In this document: piece after piece, positions 44,577 through 54,221 of the stretch | How positions within the stretch are numbered: the stretch's first letter is position 1 | Layout of the letters: each line of letters starts with the position of its first letter | Origin: Candidatus Geothrix skivensis | GTDB lineage: Bacteria > Acidobacteriota > Holophagae > Holophagales > Holophagaceae | Direction of reading: 5' to 3' | NCBI GenBank assembly: GCA_016721195.1 | Contig: JADKIO010000013.1 | Span: forward strand, 178,383-242,382 | DNA length: 64,000 nucleotides | The notes under the pieces: generated by a model | The model's database searches: none | Told to the model about the DNA's origin: nothing | What the model saw: the letters and a program-made list of their open reading frames with translations, nothing else | Made by a program: the position numbers and the translations under genes

Positions 44577-46007
44577 GTGCCCCTCCCCAACCCCATCCCC
44601 ATCCTCATCGTGGATGACGAAGCCGACCTACGGGATCTCCTGGTGGAAGCCCTCCAGGATCAGGGCTATGCCGCCGAGGGAGCCGACGGGGGCGCCCAGG
44701 CCCTGGCGCTGGTCCGGGGGAAGCACTTCCCGGTGATCTTCACGGACCTGAACATGCCCGGGGGCCTCTCGGGCCTGGAGCTGCTGCGGGCCATCCATGA
44801 CGAGGATCCCCAGGCCATGGGCATCCTGATGACCGGGTACGCCACCACCGAGTCGGCGATCCAGGCCCTCAAGCGCGGCGCCTACGACTTCATCCAGAAG
44901 CCCTTCAAGCTCGCCGAGATCGAGGCCAGCCTGGAGCGCGCCCTGGAGCACTACAGCCTCCTCCGCGAGAACGAAGACTACCAGCGGAACCTGGAGCGCA
45001 TGGTGGAGGCCCGCACGGCGGAAATCCTGGGCCTCAAGAACGATATCGAGCGGCTCTTTGAGGGCTTCGTCAACGCCTCGGTGACGGCCATCGAATCCCG
45101 CGATCCCAGCACTTCGGGCCATTCCAGCCGGGTAGCGGACCTGACGGTGGGCCTGGCCGAAGCCGTGAACACGACCCCCAACGGGCCCTACGGAATGATC
45201 CAGTTCAACCCGCTGCAGATCCGGGAGATCCGCTACGCCAGCCTGCTCCATGATTTCGGCAAGGTGGGTGTCCGCGAGCAGGTCCTGGTCAAGGCCAAGA
45301 AGATCGAGGGGGAGCGCCTGGAGAGCATCTTCCAGCGCCTGCACCAGCGGACCTTGGAAACCATGCGCGACCGGCTGCTGGAGGCCTGGAGCAAGGGGCA
45401 GACCTTCGACCACGAAACGATGGGCCGCTTTCTGAACCAGCAGGATGAGGAGACCCGGCAGCTCATGGATCTGGTCCGCCGCAGCAACGAACCCACGGTG
45501 CTGCCCCAGGAAGTGGCCATGGAATTGGACCACCTGGGGGGCCTCACCTTCCAGCACTGGAAGGGCGAGCGGCGGACCCTCATCGAGCCCAAGGATTTGG
45601 ATCTCCTCCGCATCGCCAAGGGCAGCTTGTCGGAGAGCGAGCGCGACGAGATCCAGAACCACGTCACCTACACCTACCGCTTCCTCAGCCAGATCCCCTG
45701 GACCACGGAGCTCGCGGGCGTGCCCGAGATCGCCTGGGCCCACCACGAGCGCCTGAACGGCAAGGGCTATCCCCGCCAGCTCCTGGCGCCGGACATCCCG
45801 GTCCAGAGCAAGCTCATGGCCGTGGCCGATGTCTACGACGCCCTCACCGCCGCGGACCGCCCCTACAAGGCCGCCGTGAGCGTGGAGCGCAGCCTCGAGA
45901 TCCTTGAGCAGGAGGCCAAGGTGAACCTCCTGGACGCAGAGGTGCTGAAGATCTTCCTCGAGGCCCGGATCTACGAACGGACCGCCAGCCAGGGTACGAC
46001 CCCATGA
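44577..46007 (+). CDS. Response regulator with HD-GYP phosphodiesterase domain
   Basis: A 476-residue protein. The receiver domain (1 to about 125) has phospho-acceptor D57 in FTDLNMPGG and K in FIQKPFKL. A coiled linker precedes an HD-GYP domain with LLHDFGKVG and HHERLNGKGYP. HD-GYP enzymes break down cyclic di-GMP. About 145 residues separate the HD and HHE motifs, longer than usual. The start is GTG. The next regulator gene overlaps by 4 bp, so both are translated together. Confidence 0.88.
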   Translation: MPLPNPIPILIVDDEADLRDLLVEALQDQGYAAEGADGGAQALALVRGKHFPVIFTDLNMPGGLSGLELLRAIHDEDPQAMGILMTGYATTESAIQALKRGAYDFIQKPFKLAEIEASLERALEHYSLLRENEDYQRNLERMVEARTAEILGLKNDIERLFEGFVNASVTAIESRDPSTSGHSSRVADLTVGLAEAVNTTPNGPYGMIQFNPLQIREIRYASLLHDFGKVGVREQVLVKAKKIEGERLESIFQRLHQRTLETMRDRLLEAWSKGQTFDHETMGRFLNQQDEETRQLMDLVRRSNEPTVLPQEVAMELDHLGGLTFQHWKGERRTLIEPKDLDLLRIAKGSLSESERDEIQNHVTYTYRFLSQIPWTTELAGVPEIAWAHHERLNGKGYPRQLLAPDIPVQSKLMAVADVYDALTAADRPYKAAVSVERSLEILEQEAKVNLLDAEVLKIFLEARIYERTASQGTTP

Positions 46008-46834
46008 TCCAGGAACCCATCCTCATCGTCGATGACGAGGCAGAGGTCCGGTCGACCCTGCTGGAAGCCCTGGGGGACCATGGGTACACGGCCGAGGCCG
46101 CAGCCAGCGGTGAGGAAGCTCTGGTCCGCATGGCCGAGCGTCCTTTTCCGGTGGTCCTCACGGACCTCCACATGCCCGGTGGCCAGACTGGGCTGGATCT
46201 CATCGGGGCCATCCGGAACCAGTTCCCGGACACCCTCTGCGTGCTCATCACCGCCTATGCCACCCTCGACACCAGCATCGAGGCCCTGAAGCGGGGAGCC
46301 TACGACCTGATCCAGAAGCCCTTCCGCCTGGCGGAGATTGAGGCAGTCCTCAACCGCGCGTTGAAGCATGCCGCCCTCCTTCAAAAGGTCCGCGCCTACC
46401 AGGAGGAGTTGGAAGGCCGGGTCCTGAGTCGCACCCGGGACCTCCAGGAGGCCCACCAGGAGGCCCTGACTCTGGGTGACCTGAGCCTCCAGGCCCTGGA
46501 CGCACCGACGGTGGAGGCGGCCCTGGCTCCCTTCCTGGACCGGGTGGCCAGACGCTGGGTTCCGGATGGGCTGGGTTGCTTCCGACCTGGTGAAGGCGGA
46601 AACCTCGGCCTGCTGGTGGCCCGGGGACGGCTGCCCCTGCCCCAACAGCTTTCCCGCCCAGGGCCCGGTCCCCTGCCTGCGCCGAGGTTCGGGTACGCCG
46701 AAGAGCATCTGATCCCCCTGGGGAACGCCGGGTGGCTGTACTTGGGCTACGAGGACCGCTCGGTCTTCGCGGAAACGGACCCGGCCTTCCTGCTGCTCGC
46801 CCGCCACCTGGAACTCGTGCTGCGGGTAAGGTAG
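46004..46834 (+). CDS. Response regulator with unassigned C-terminal domain
   Basis: A 276-residue protein. The receiver domain (1 to about 120) has D54 in LTDLHMPGG and a KRGAYDLIQKPFRLAEIE segment almost the same as in the preceding HD-GYP regulator, so the two receivers are paralogues. A coiled-coil linker (about 125-155) leads to a C-terminal region with GAF-like alternation (about 160-276) that I cannot assign firmly. No DNA-binding or catalytic motif is visible. Confidence 0.8.
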   Translation: MIQEPILIVDDEAEVRSTLLEALGDHGYTAEAAASGEEALVRMAERPFPVVLTDLHMPGGQTGLDLIGAIRNQFPDTLCVLITAYATLDTSIEALKRGAYDLIQKPFRLAEIEAVLNRALKHAALLQKVRAYQEELEGRVLSRTRDLQEAHQEALTLGDLSLQALDAPTVEAALAPFLDRVARRWVPDGLGCFRPGEGGNLGLLVARGRLPLPQQLSRPGPGPLPAPRFGYAEEHLIPLGNAGWLYLGYEDRSVFAETDPAFLLLARHLELVLRVR

Positions 46835-46839
46835 GGGGC

Positions 46840-47868
46840 ATGCGCAGCCCTGAGCACCTTCTCTGGACCGGCTTTCGGGGTCTCGATCCATCCGAGGTGG
46901 ACCTGCCCTTCAGGCCCGGCGGGGTCATTCTCTTCGCCCGCAACCTCGACCCAGATCCATTGGCCGGTCCCGCCCGCTGCCGTCATCTCATCGACGCCCT
47001 GCAGACCCGCTTCGGCTCGGACCTGCCCCTGGCCGTGGCCCTGGATCAGGAGGGTGGGCCCGTGAGCCGCCTGCGTCCCTGGACGGGCCCCACCCCCCCC
47101 CTGCGCCAGCTCTGGAAGGACTCGGGCCCGGAGGGCTGCGCGGCCTGGGGCCGGCTCTGGGGCGAGGGGCTCCGGCTCCTGGGCTTCAACGTGGATTTCG
47201 CACCGGTCCTGGATCTCTGGGATGGTCACCCCGGCGCGGGCATCGGGGACCGCGCCGCCAGCGAGCTGCCGGCCGAAGCGGCCCGGGCCGCCGGCGCCTT
47301 CCTGCACGGCCTGGAAGCCACCGGCGTCCGGGGCTGCCTCAAGCACTTCCCCGGGCTGGGCGGGACCACCCTGGACAGCCACCGGGGCCTGCCCGCCCTG
47401 GCGGACACCCAGCTCGTAACGCGCAACGCCGAGGCCTTCCTGCCCCTGGCCCATCCCGACCGGCTCGTGATGGTGGCCCACCTGCGCACGCCTGCCAGCG
47501 GCGCGCTGCCCGCGAGCCTGCACCGGGGCTCCGTGCAGGAGAACCCCTGGGGCCTCCAGGGACGCTTTCTGCCGGATGATCTGGAGATGGGCGGCTGCAC
47601 GGACTGGAACTGGGACGACCGGGTGCGGCTTTCCCTGGAGGCCGGCCACCAGTGGCTGCTGGTCTGCCAGACACCCGAGGGCTGGACCGCCTGCGCCGAG
47701 GCTGCCGGCCGCCTACCGGAGCGCCTCTGGGCCCCGGCCCTGGCGGCCAGCCGGTCCATGCGCCGGCATCTTCCGGCCACCGTCCCCTTCGACAGGGCGG
47801 CATGGCAGCACTGGCTGGCCCGGATCAAGGCCGCGGCGAGCCAGGCCACCAGCAGGAGTGCATCATGA
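46840..47868 (+). CDS. NagZ-like beta-N-acetylhexosaminidase (GH3)
   Basis: A 342-residue glycoside hydrolase family 3 protein. It shows AVALDQEGGPVSRL, LGFNVDFAPVLDL, LKHFPGLGGTTLDSH and the nucleophile region FLPDDLEMGG. NagZ removes N-acetylglucosamine from anhydromuropeptides during cell-wall recycling. The length matches NagZ; there is no signal peptide, consistent with the cytoplasm. The KHFPGHG motif has L in place of H, which in NagZ belongs to the catalytic histidine loop region, so activity could differ. It overlaps the next gene by 4 bp. Confidence 0.82.
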   Translation: MRSPEHLLWTGFRGLDPSEVDLPFRPGGVILFARNLDPDPLAGPARCRHLIDALQTRFGSDLPLAVALDQEGGPVSRLRPWTGPTPPLRQLWKDSGPEGCAAWGRLWGEGLRLLGFNVDFAPVLDLWDGHPGAGIGDRAASELPAEAARAAGAFLHGLEATGVRGCLKHFPGLGGTTLDSHRGLPALADTQLVTRNAEAFLPLAHPDRLVMVAHLRTPASGALPASLHRGSVQENPWGLQGRFLPDDLEMGGCTDWNWDDRVRLSLEAGHQWLLVCQTPEGWTACAEAAGRLPERLWAPALAASRSMRRHLPATVPFDRAAWQHWLARIKAAASQATSRSAS

Positions 47869-48785
47869 GCGGCCGCATCCTCATCGTCGACGACAACGCC
47901 ATGATCCGCAGCGAGATCAAGGCGGTCCTCATGAAGGATGGCGCCTACTCCCACTTCATGGAGGCCACGGATGGCCTGACCGCCTTCAAGACCATCATGG
48001 AACACCCGCCAGACCTGGTGCTCTGCGACCTGGTCATGCCCGGCTTCGATGGGCTCAAGTTCCTGGGCCTCAAGGCCAGCCGCAAGGAGCTGGAGCAGAT
48101 CCCGGTCATCATCCTCACGGCCGAGGATGACCTGGACCGGAAGGCCGAGATCCTCGAGCGGGGCGCTTCGGACTATGTCACCAAGCCCTTCCATGAGAAG
48201 GAGCTGCTGGCCCGGGTGCGCATCCACACCAAGCTGAAGCTCCTCCAGGACGAGCTGCGGGAGACCAATGCGCGCCTCGAGGCCCTTTCCGTCACGGATC
48301 CGCTCACGGGACTGGCCAACCGCCGCCGCCTCATGACCCGGCTGGAGGAGGAGGTGGCCCGGGCCCGCCGCTACAAGACGCCGCTGTCGGTGGTGATGAT
48401 CGACATCGACCACTTCAAGCAGGTGAACGATACCCATGGTCATGCCATGGGTGACCAGGTCCTCCGGAACATCGGCGCGCTGCTGAAGGACAATGTCCGC
48501 ACCACGGACCTTGCCGCCCGGTTCGGGGGCGAGGAGCTGACCCTGGTGCTGCCCCACACGGACCTCCAGGCCGCGGTCCAGGTGGCCGAAGGCCTGCGGC
48601 AGAGGTTCGCCGATTTCGAGCACAGGCTCGATGGCGTCATCCTGAAGAAGACCGCCAGCATGGGCGTCGCCGCCCGGGACGGCCAGGGCGACGTCCCCCA
48701 TGCCGAAGAGCTCCTCAAGCTGGCCGACGAGGCCCTCTACCGCGCCAAGCAGGGCGGCCGGAACCGGGTGGAAGCCACGGAGTAG
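47865..48785 (+). CDS. Response regulator diguanylate cyclase (receiver–GGDEF)
   Basis: A 306-residue protein. The receiver domain (1 to about 120) has D55 in VLCDLVMPG and KPFHEKEL. A GGDEF domain (about 140-300) starts TDPLTGLANRRRL and carries the active-site sequence RFGGEEL. The RTTD five residues before GGEEL is a product-inhibition I-site. It makes cyclic di-GMP when phosphorylated. With the HD-GYP regulator 1.9 kb upstream, the cluster encodes both synthesis and breakdown of the messenger. Confidence 0.93.
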   Translation: MSGRILIVDDNAMIRSEIKAVLMKDGAYSHFMEATDGLTAFKTIMEHPPDLVLCDLVMPGFDGLKFLGLKASRKELEQIPVIILTAEDDLDRKAEILERGASDYVTKPFHEKELLARVRIHTKLKLLQDELRETNARLEALSVTDPLTGLANRRRLMTRLEEEVARARRYKTPLSVVMIDIDHFKQVNDTHGHAMGDQVLRNIGALLKDNVRTTDLAARFGGEELTLVLPHTDLQAAVQVAEGLRQRFADFEHRLDGVILKKTASMGVAARDGQGDVPHAEELLKLADEALYRAKQGGRNRVEATE

Positions 48786-48794
48786 GCTGGAAGC

Positions 48795-48966
48795 CTACTT
48801 CGCCGCCTTGCGCAGTGCCTCGACCCTGGCTCGGACCTTCGGTCCTCGGGGCTTCGCCCCCGCCATGGGCTACGCCCATGCGGCCCTATCCTCCCTCAGC
48901 TCCGCTTCGGTCGGATGGTGTCCGTCTTCTCCCAGCTGAACTCCGGGCGGCCGAAGTGGCCATAGG
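48795..48966 (-). pseudogene. Duplicated and interrupted 3' end of metK
   Basis: Two blocks match the metK 3' end: 48926-48966 corresponds to 49138-49178, and 48795-48825 (with stop codon) to 49099-49129. I count 4 mismatches over about 72 bp. Between the blocks 100 bp of hairpin-rich DNA (48826-48925) replaces 8 bp of metK. The copy has no start and cannot be expressed alone. It is more diverged than the clpB tail copy, so it is probably older. Confidence 0.85.
48826..48925. repeat. Triple-hairpin insert inside the metK tail copy
   Basis: This stretch carries three short perfect hairpins in a row: GGACCTTCGGTCC, GGGGCTTCGCCCC and ATGGGCTACGCCCAT. Each has a 3- to 4-base loop. It is not part of metK and differs from the 130-bp element next to it, so it may be a second repeat type. 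Confidence 0.65.
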
Positions 48967-49098
48967 GCGGGACCCGCTCCGCGAGGGCGCCTTGGCGCCC
49001 GAGTGGGAGGACGCGCCCATGGGCGCGTCCGATCGCGGGGAAGCAGGCGCCGCGTGCGCGTCAGGGCGGAGCCCGCGCGCTCAGCGGCCGGAGGCGGC
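48967..49098 (-). repeat. GC-rich palindromic element after metK
   Basis: On the plus strand it begins GCGGGACCCGCTCCGCGAGG, the reverse complement of the right end of the clpB elements. Further shared blocks are CCGAGTGGGAGGACGCGCC, GGCGCGTCCG, TCGCGGGG and AGCAGGC. Between the shared blocks the bases differ but keep hairpins. Relative to metK it has the same orientation as the clpB elements have to clpB: directly after the stop and before the tail copy. Confidence 0.85.
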
Positions 49099-50241
<1,143 letters not shown>

Positions 50242-50423
50242 GCAGGACTCCTGGATAGGCTCCCAAACACCTGTCCGGGAGAATCAATGAGTATAGCCCA
50301 GGCGACGGAGGCCTACATCTTTCGGATGACGCGTGAATCCTTGCCATGGCCTAGCCTGGAGGACTAAGGTGGGGTGTTCCCCGTTTTTGCAGCGCACCCT
50401 CACCGCCCCCCGTGGAGGAACCC

Positions 50424-51557
50424 ATGAACCCATTCCGCCGCCCGACGCTGGCACTTGCCCTGCTGGCCGCGTCCTTCCTGATGGTCTCCACCGCCTGCAA
50501 GCGGGAGGACCCCCAGATCAGGGAACTGACCCAGAAGGCCGCCGAGGCCGACAAGGCCGGGCAGCAGCTGAACCAGGCCGGCACGGAGCAGCAGAAGAAG
50601 CTGGCCCAGGCTGGCGTGAACGACATCCGGCCCAATGCCGAAACCCTCCAGCTCACCGACGAGCAGAAGAAGGCCCTGGAAGAGCGCATCAAGAACGAGA
50701 AGAACAGCTCGTACCAGGCCCTGCTCCAGGAAGTGCTCGACAAGGACAAGGAGATCAAGGACCTCAATGCCAAGGTCGCCAAGCTCAAGGCCGACCTGCC
50801 CAAGCCCGACCTGGCCAAGCCCAACGACAGCCACTACGGCATGGCCATGCGCTTCCTCAAGCGGAAGGGGGTGACCGATTCCGAGGCCAAGAAGCTGGTG
50901 AGCCGGGTGGCCATCCTCGAGAAGCTGGCCCCGGGCTTCGAGGTCTACCATTTCTACGCCAACGGCACCTACGGCACCTGGGTTTCCCAGGGCAAGGCCA
51001 AGATCAGCCCCAACGACCTGATGCGCCAGGAGCGGGAGAAGATCGAGGGCGAGCGCGACGAGGCCGTGGCCCAGAACGATAAGCTCCAGGAAGAGGTCTC
51101 TGACCTCGAAAGCCAGAAGAAGAAGATCGAAGAGGAGATCACCGGCCTCCGCAGCGAGCGCACCAACCTCATCGAAGAGCGGGCCAAGCTGCAATCGGAC
51201 AACGCCGCCCAGGTCTCGAAGCTCAACTCCCTGCACTATGTCGTTGGTACCCGCGACAAGCTGAAGGCCGACGGCGTGATCGAGATTCCCGTCTTCGCCA
51301 AGGACCGGGCCGGCAAGAACTGGCGCGACGATGTGTTCACCCAGAGCCTGGACCTGCGCTCCGCCAAGACCATCACCATCAAGGCCGCCGACCTGGGCCT
51401 GAAGAAGATCGGCAAGGTCAACGTGGTGCCCGGTTCCTACGTGAAGGATGAGCACTACAAGCTCACCATCAGCGAGGACAAGCAGACCGCCACGGTGGAG
51501 CTCATCAACGCCAGCCGCTTTAAGAACGACAAGGTCGTCTTTGCCGTCACGGAATAG
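50424..51557 (+). CDS. Coiled-coil lipoprotein of unknown function
   Basis: A 377-residue protein with a lipoprotein signal peptide (1-24) and lipobox VSTAC (C25). Coiled-coil stretches fill about 30-130 and 205-270. The C-terminal 100 residues look like a small beta domain. I do not recognise the family. GGAGGA lies 5 bp before the ATG, so this start is preferred over a GTG at 50412. A strong terminator follows, so it is its own unit. It is likely an envelope structural or stress protein. Confidence 0.75.
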   Translation: MNPFRRPTLALALLAASFLMVSTACKREDPQIRELTQKAAEADKAGQQLNQAGTEQQKKLAQAGVNDIRPNAETLQLTDEQKKALEERIKNEKNSSYQALLQEVLDKDKEIKDLNAKVAKLKADLPKPDLAKPNDSHYGMAMRFLKRKGVTDSEAKKLVSRVAILEKLAPGFEVYHFYANGTYGTWVSQGKAKISPNDLMRQEREKIEGERDEAVAQNDKLQEEVSDLESQKKKIEEEITGLRSERTNLIEERAKLQSDNAAQVSKLNSLHYVVGTRDKLKADGVIEIPVFAKDRAGKNWRDDVFTQSLDLRSAKTITIKAADLGLKKIGKVNVVPGSYVKDEHYKLTISEDKQTATVELINASRFKNDKVVFAVTE

Positions 51558-51576
51558 GCAACCTAAGTGTGTTGGA

Positions 51577-51605
51577 GGGCCCCACTTGGGGCCCTTCGCT
51601 TTTGT
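51577..51605 (+). terminator. Rho-independent terminator after the coiled-coil lipoprotein
   Basis: Stem GGGCCCC-ACT-TGGGGCCC (51577-51594) followed by TTCGCTTTTG. It lies 20 bp past the stop codon. Confidence 0.8.
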
Positions 51606-51683
51606 ATGGCAATTCGCCCCGGTCGAGCCTATCGTCTTAAAACCAATCCACCGTCCTCTTTAACCCCACCCATGAGGTGCGCG

Positions 51684-54170
51684 ATGCATCGACGCTTAAA
51701 TGAAGCGGCCCTAGGAACCCTCCTCCTGACCCTGCTGGCATGCACGGGCGGCGGAGACTCCAAGGCCCCCACCATCGTCACTGGCCCCGGCTCCATGCCG
51801 AGCACCACCACGGCGATCTTCGATCCGTCCACCGGCGCCGTGCCCCTGCCCAATGTGCTGGTGACCGCCACCAGCACCAGCATCACCTACACCGCCACGA
51901 CCACCCCCGCCCCGGGCACCCTGAACATCACTCCGGGCTTCCCCCTCACGCCGGACAAGGCCCTGGCCTTCGTGAACCTCAAGGAGATGGGCGGCACCCA
52001 GGCGGTTTCTGGCCTCAATGCGCCGATCTACATCGGGTTCAACGCCGCCGTGGACACGGCCACCGTGAACGGCTCGAACATCAAGGTCTTCCAGTTGCTG
52101 CCGGATGTGCCCACCAATCCCTCCAGCACCGAGAACAACGCCCTGGGCTTCGTGGACGTCTCGGGCCTGTTCACCTTCAGCACCATCACCCTCACCCCCA
52201 GCGGGGTGGGCGTCTACGCCCTGCCCAAAGTGCCCCTCCTGCCCGGCGCGCGCTACCTCTACGTGGTCACCAACCGCGTGAAGGACGCGGCTGGACTGCC
52301 GGTCTCGGCCGCCCCCTTCTTCGAGGCCCTCAAATCCACCACGACCCTCACGGGTTCCTTCGCGGCGCTGGAGCCCATCCGCGCGAACGCCCTGGTCAGC
52401 GGCACCGCCAACATCCAGCTCTCGGGCTACGCCAAGGTGATGAGCGACCTCATCGCAGCCACCGCCACCACCACCATCACCCAGCGCGGCGACATCGCCC
52501 TCCTGGGGCGCTTCATCACCACCGGCGCGGGCTACATCCCCACTGATCCCGCCAACCCGACGCCCGCCCTCGCCGCGGTGCGCATCCCCGTGGAAATGGC
52601 CCTCTGGGCCTGGGCCAACAATGCCCCCATTCCCAACACGGTGGACTTCAGCAGCGGCGAAAGCCGCACCTGGAGCAACGCTGTCAGCGGCTTCACCCAG
52701 CTGGCCAGCGAAACGGCCACCCCCGGTTCCGTCGCGGCCTTCTACACCGCCAATGGCCTGGGCACCGCCCCCAACGCCGCCATCGGCCTCATCGCCGCGG
52801 GCGCCTTCGAAAGCGCCAACCTCCAGATCGATCCCTACGCCGTGGGCGGCGTCCCGGCCAACGTGAGCATCAGCGGCAACATCACTGCGGCCACCGGCCT
52901 CACCTACAATCCGGGCACATCCGTGCTGCCGGGATCGGGCGTCCTCCAGGCCTCCCGCAATGCCACCGGCAAGCTCCGCGGCTTCTACCACACCAGCCGC
53001 ACCGTGCCCTTCCTGGTCCTCGCCCCCGCCACCGGCACCGGCCCCTACCCGGTGGCCATCTTCATGCATGGCATCGGCGGCCAGAAGGAACAGGTGCTGG
53101 GCCTGGCCAACACGCTCTGCGCCTCGGGCTATGTCGTGATCGCCATTGACCAGGTCCGTCACGGTGGCCTGGCGGATGGCCGCCCCTCCGCCGAATGGGC
53201 CAGCAACTTCTTCATGCTGCCCTCCATCCTCACCGCCCGCACCAACGTTCAGAACAGCGCCTTCAACCTCTGGCGCCTGGAGCGCATCCTCAAGCAGCCC
53301 ACCGGGGATCCCACCGGCCTGCAGGCGGCCATGACCACCGCCGGCAAGTCCCTCTCCACCAGCGGCGCCACCCAGTACGTGGGCCAGAGCCTCGGCAGCA
53401 TCGTCGGCGCCTACTTCCTGGCGGGCAACAGCATCCAGACCGGCGGGAGCAACATGAAGGGCCTGCTGAGCGTCCCCGGCGCCCGCATCGGCTTCATCCT
53501 CAAGGACAGTCCGGCCTTCGCGGCCACCGTGAACGCGGGCCTGGCCGCGGCCGGCGTGCCCACGGGCAGTGCCGCCTACTACCAGTTCTTCGCCCTGGCC
53601 CAGGCCGTGGCCGATCCCATCGATCCCGCCACCATGGGCACGCCCCTCTCCGGGCAGACCACCTCCCGCCTGGCGAACCGCCTGCTGGTGCAGGAGGCGG
53701 TGGGTGATACGGTCATTCCCAACGCCAACGGCCAGTACTTCGTCAATGCCTTCGCCGGCCGTCAGGGCCAACTCGGCGGAGACGTGAGCGTCGGGTTCAC
53801 CCAGATCCTGCGGGCCAGCCAGACCGCCCCGGCGGTTCCCTATGTCTATGGAACCACCCTGGCCACCTTCAAGACCGCCGTGGCCGCCGCCACCGCCGCG
53901 GGCTCGGGCAATCCCGCCCAGGGCGTGATGCAGTACGGCACGCCCGCCGCCCCGGCGGCCCACGGCCTGCTGCTCCAGGACGCCACCACCCCGGCCAACG
54001 TTGCTGCCGCCCAGCGTCAGATGGCCATCTGGGTGGCCGCCGGGACCGTCGCGGACGGCGCAGCCACCAACGGCTACCCCCTGGTCTCGCAGGATGTCCT
54101 GACCCCCATGCAGATCCCCGGGCTGTTCGGGCCCGAGAGCCTGGTGATCCACTACCCCACCAAGGACTGA
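51684..54170 (+). CDS. VolA/Pla-1/cef-like extracellular lipase lipoprotein
   Basis: An 828-residue protein with a lipobox (LLTLLAC, C18 or so) and a beta-rich N-terminal half. An alpha/beta hydrolase region follows with FMHGIGGQKEQ, IAIDQVRHG and nucleophile motif GQSLG (GxSxG) in YVGQSLGSIVGAY. This layout fits the VolA/Pla-1/cef lipase family, which hydrolyses lysophospholipids at the cell surface. GAGGTG before the ATG at 51684 favours it over ATG 51672. It ends at a bidirectional terminator. Confidence 0.78.
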   Translation: MHRRLNEAALGTLLLTLLACTGGGDSKAPTIVTGPGSMPSTTTAIFDPSTGAVPLPNVLVTATSTSITYTATTTPAPGTLNITPGFPLTPDKALAFVNLKEMGGTQAVSGLNAPIYIGFNAAVDTATVNGSNIKVFQLLPDVPTNPSSTENNALGFVDVSGLFTFSTITLTPSGVGVYALPKVPLLPGARYLYVVTNRVKDAAGLPVSAAPFFEALKSTTTLTGSFAALEPIRANALVSGTANIQLSGYAKVMSDLIAATATTTITQRGDIALLGRFITTGAGYIPTDPANPTPALAAVRIPVEMALWAWANNAPIPNTVDFSSGESRTWSNAVSGFTQLASETATPGSVAAFYTANGLGTAPNAAIGLIAAGAFESANLQIDPYAVGGVPANVSISGNITAATGLTYNPGTSVLPGSGVLQASRNATGKLRGFYHTSRTVPFLVLAPATGTGPYPVAIFMHGIGGQKEQVLGLANTLCASGYVVIAIDQVRHGGLADGRPSAEWASNFFMLPSILTARTNVQNSAFNLWRLERILKQPTGDPTGLQAAMTTAGKSLSTSGATQYVGQSLGSIVGAYFLAGNSIQTGGSNMKGLLSVPGARIGFILKDSPAFAATVNAGLAAAGVPTGSAAYYQFFALAQAVADPIDPATMGTPLSGQTTSRLANRLLVQEAVGDTVIPNANGQYFVNAFAGRQGQLGGDVSVGFTQILRASQTAPAVPYVYGTTLATFKTAVAAATAAGSGNPAQGVMQYGTPAAPAAHGLLLQDATTPANVAAAQRQMAIWVAAGTVADGAATNGYPLVSQDVLTPMQIPGLFGPESLVIHYPTKD

Positions 54171-54188
54171 TGCGGGGTTAAGAAGTAC

Positions 54189-54218
54189 GAAAAGGCGGGA
54201 CTCCGGTCCCGCCTTTTC
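54189..54218. terminator. Bidirectional terminator between convergent genes
   Basis: A perfect 13-bp stem GAAAAGGCGGGAC with loop TCCG. The A-run on one side and T-run on the other allow termination in both directions, serving the lipase gene (+) and the acyltransferase gene (-). Confidence 0.9.
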
Positions 54219-54221
54219 GCG

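Noticed and set aside
50242..50423. Possible SAM riboswitch before metK
   Set aside because: A CTCCC/GGGAG stem and a small palindrome at the ribosome site are visible, but none of the known SAM riboswitch cores could be recognised.
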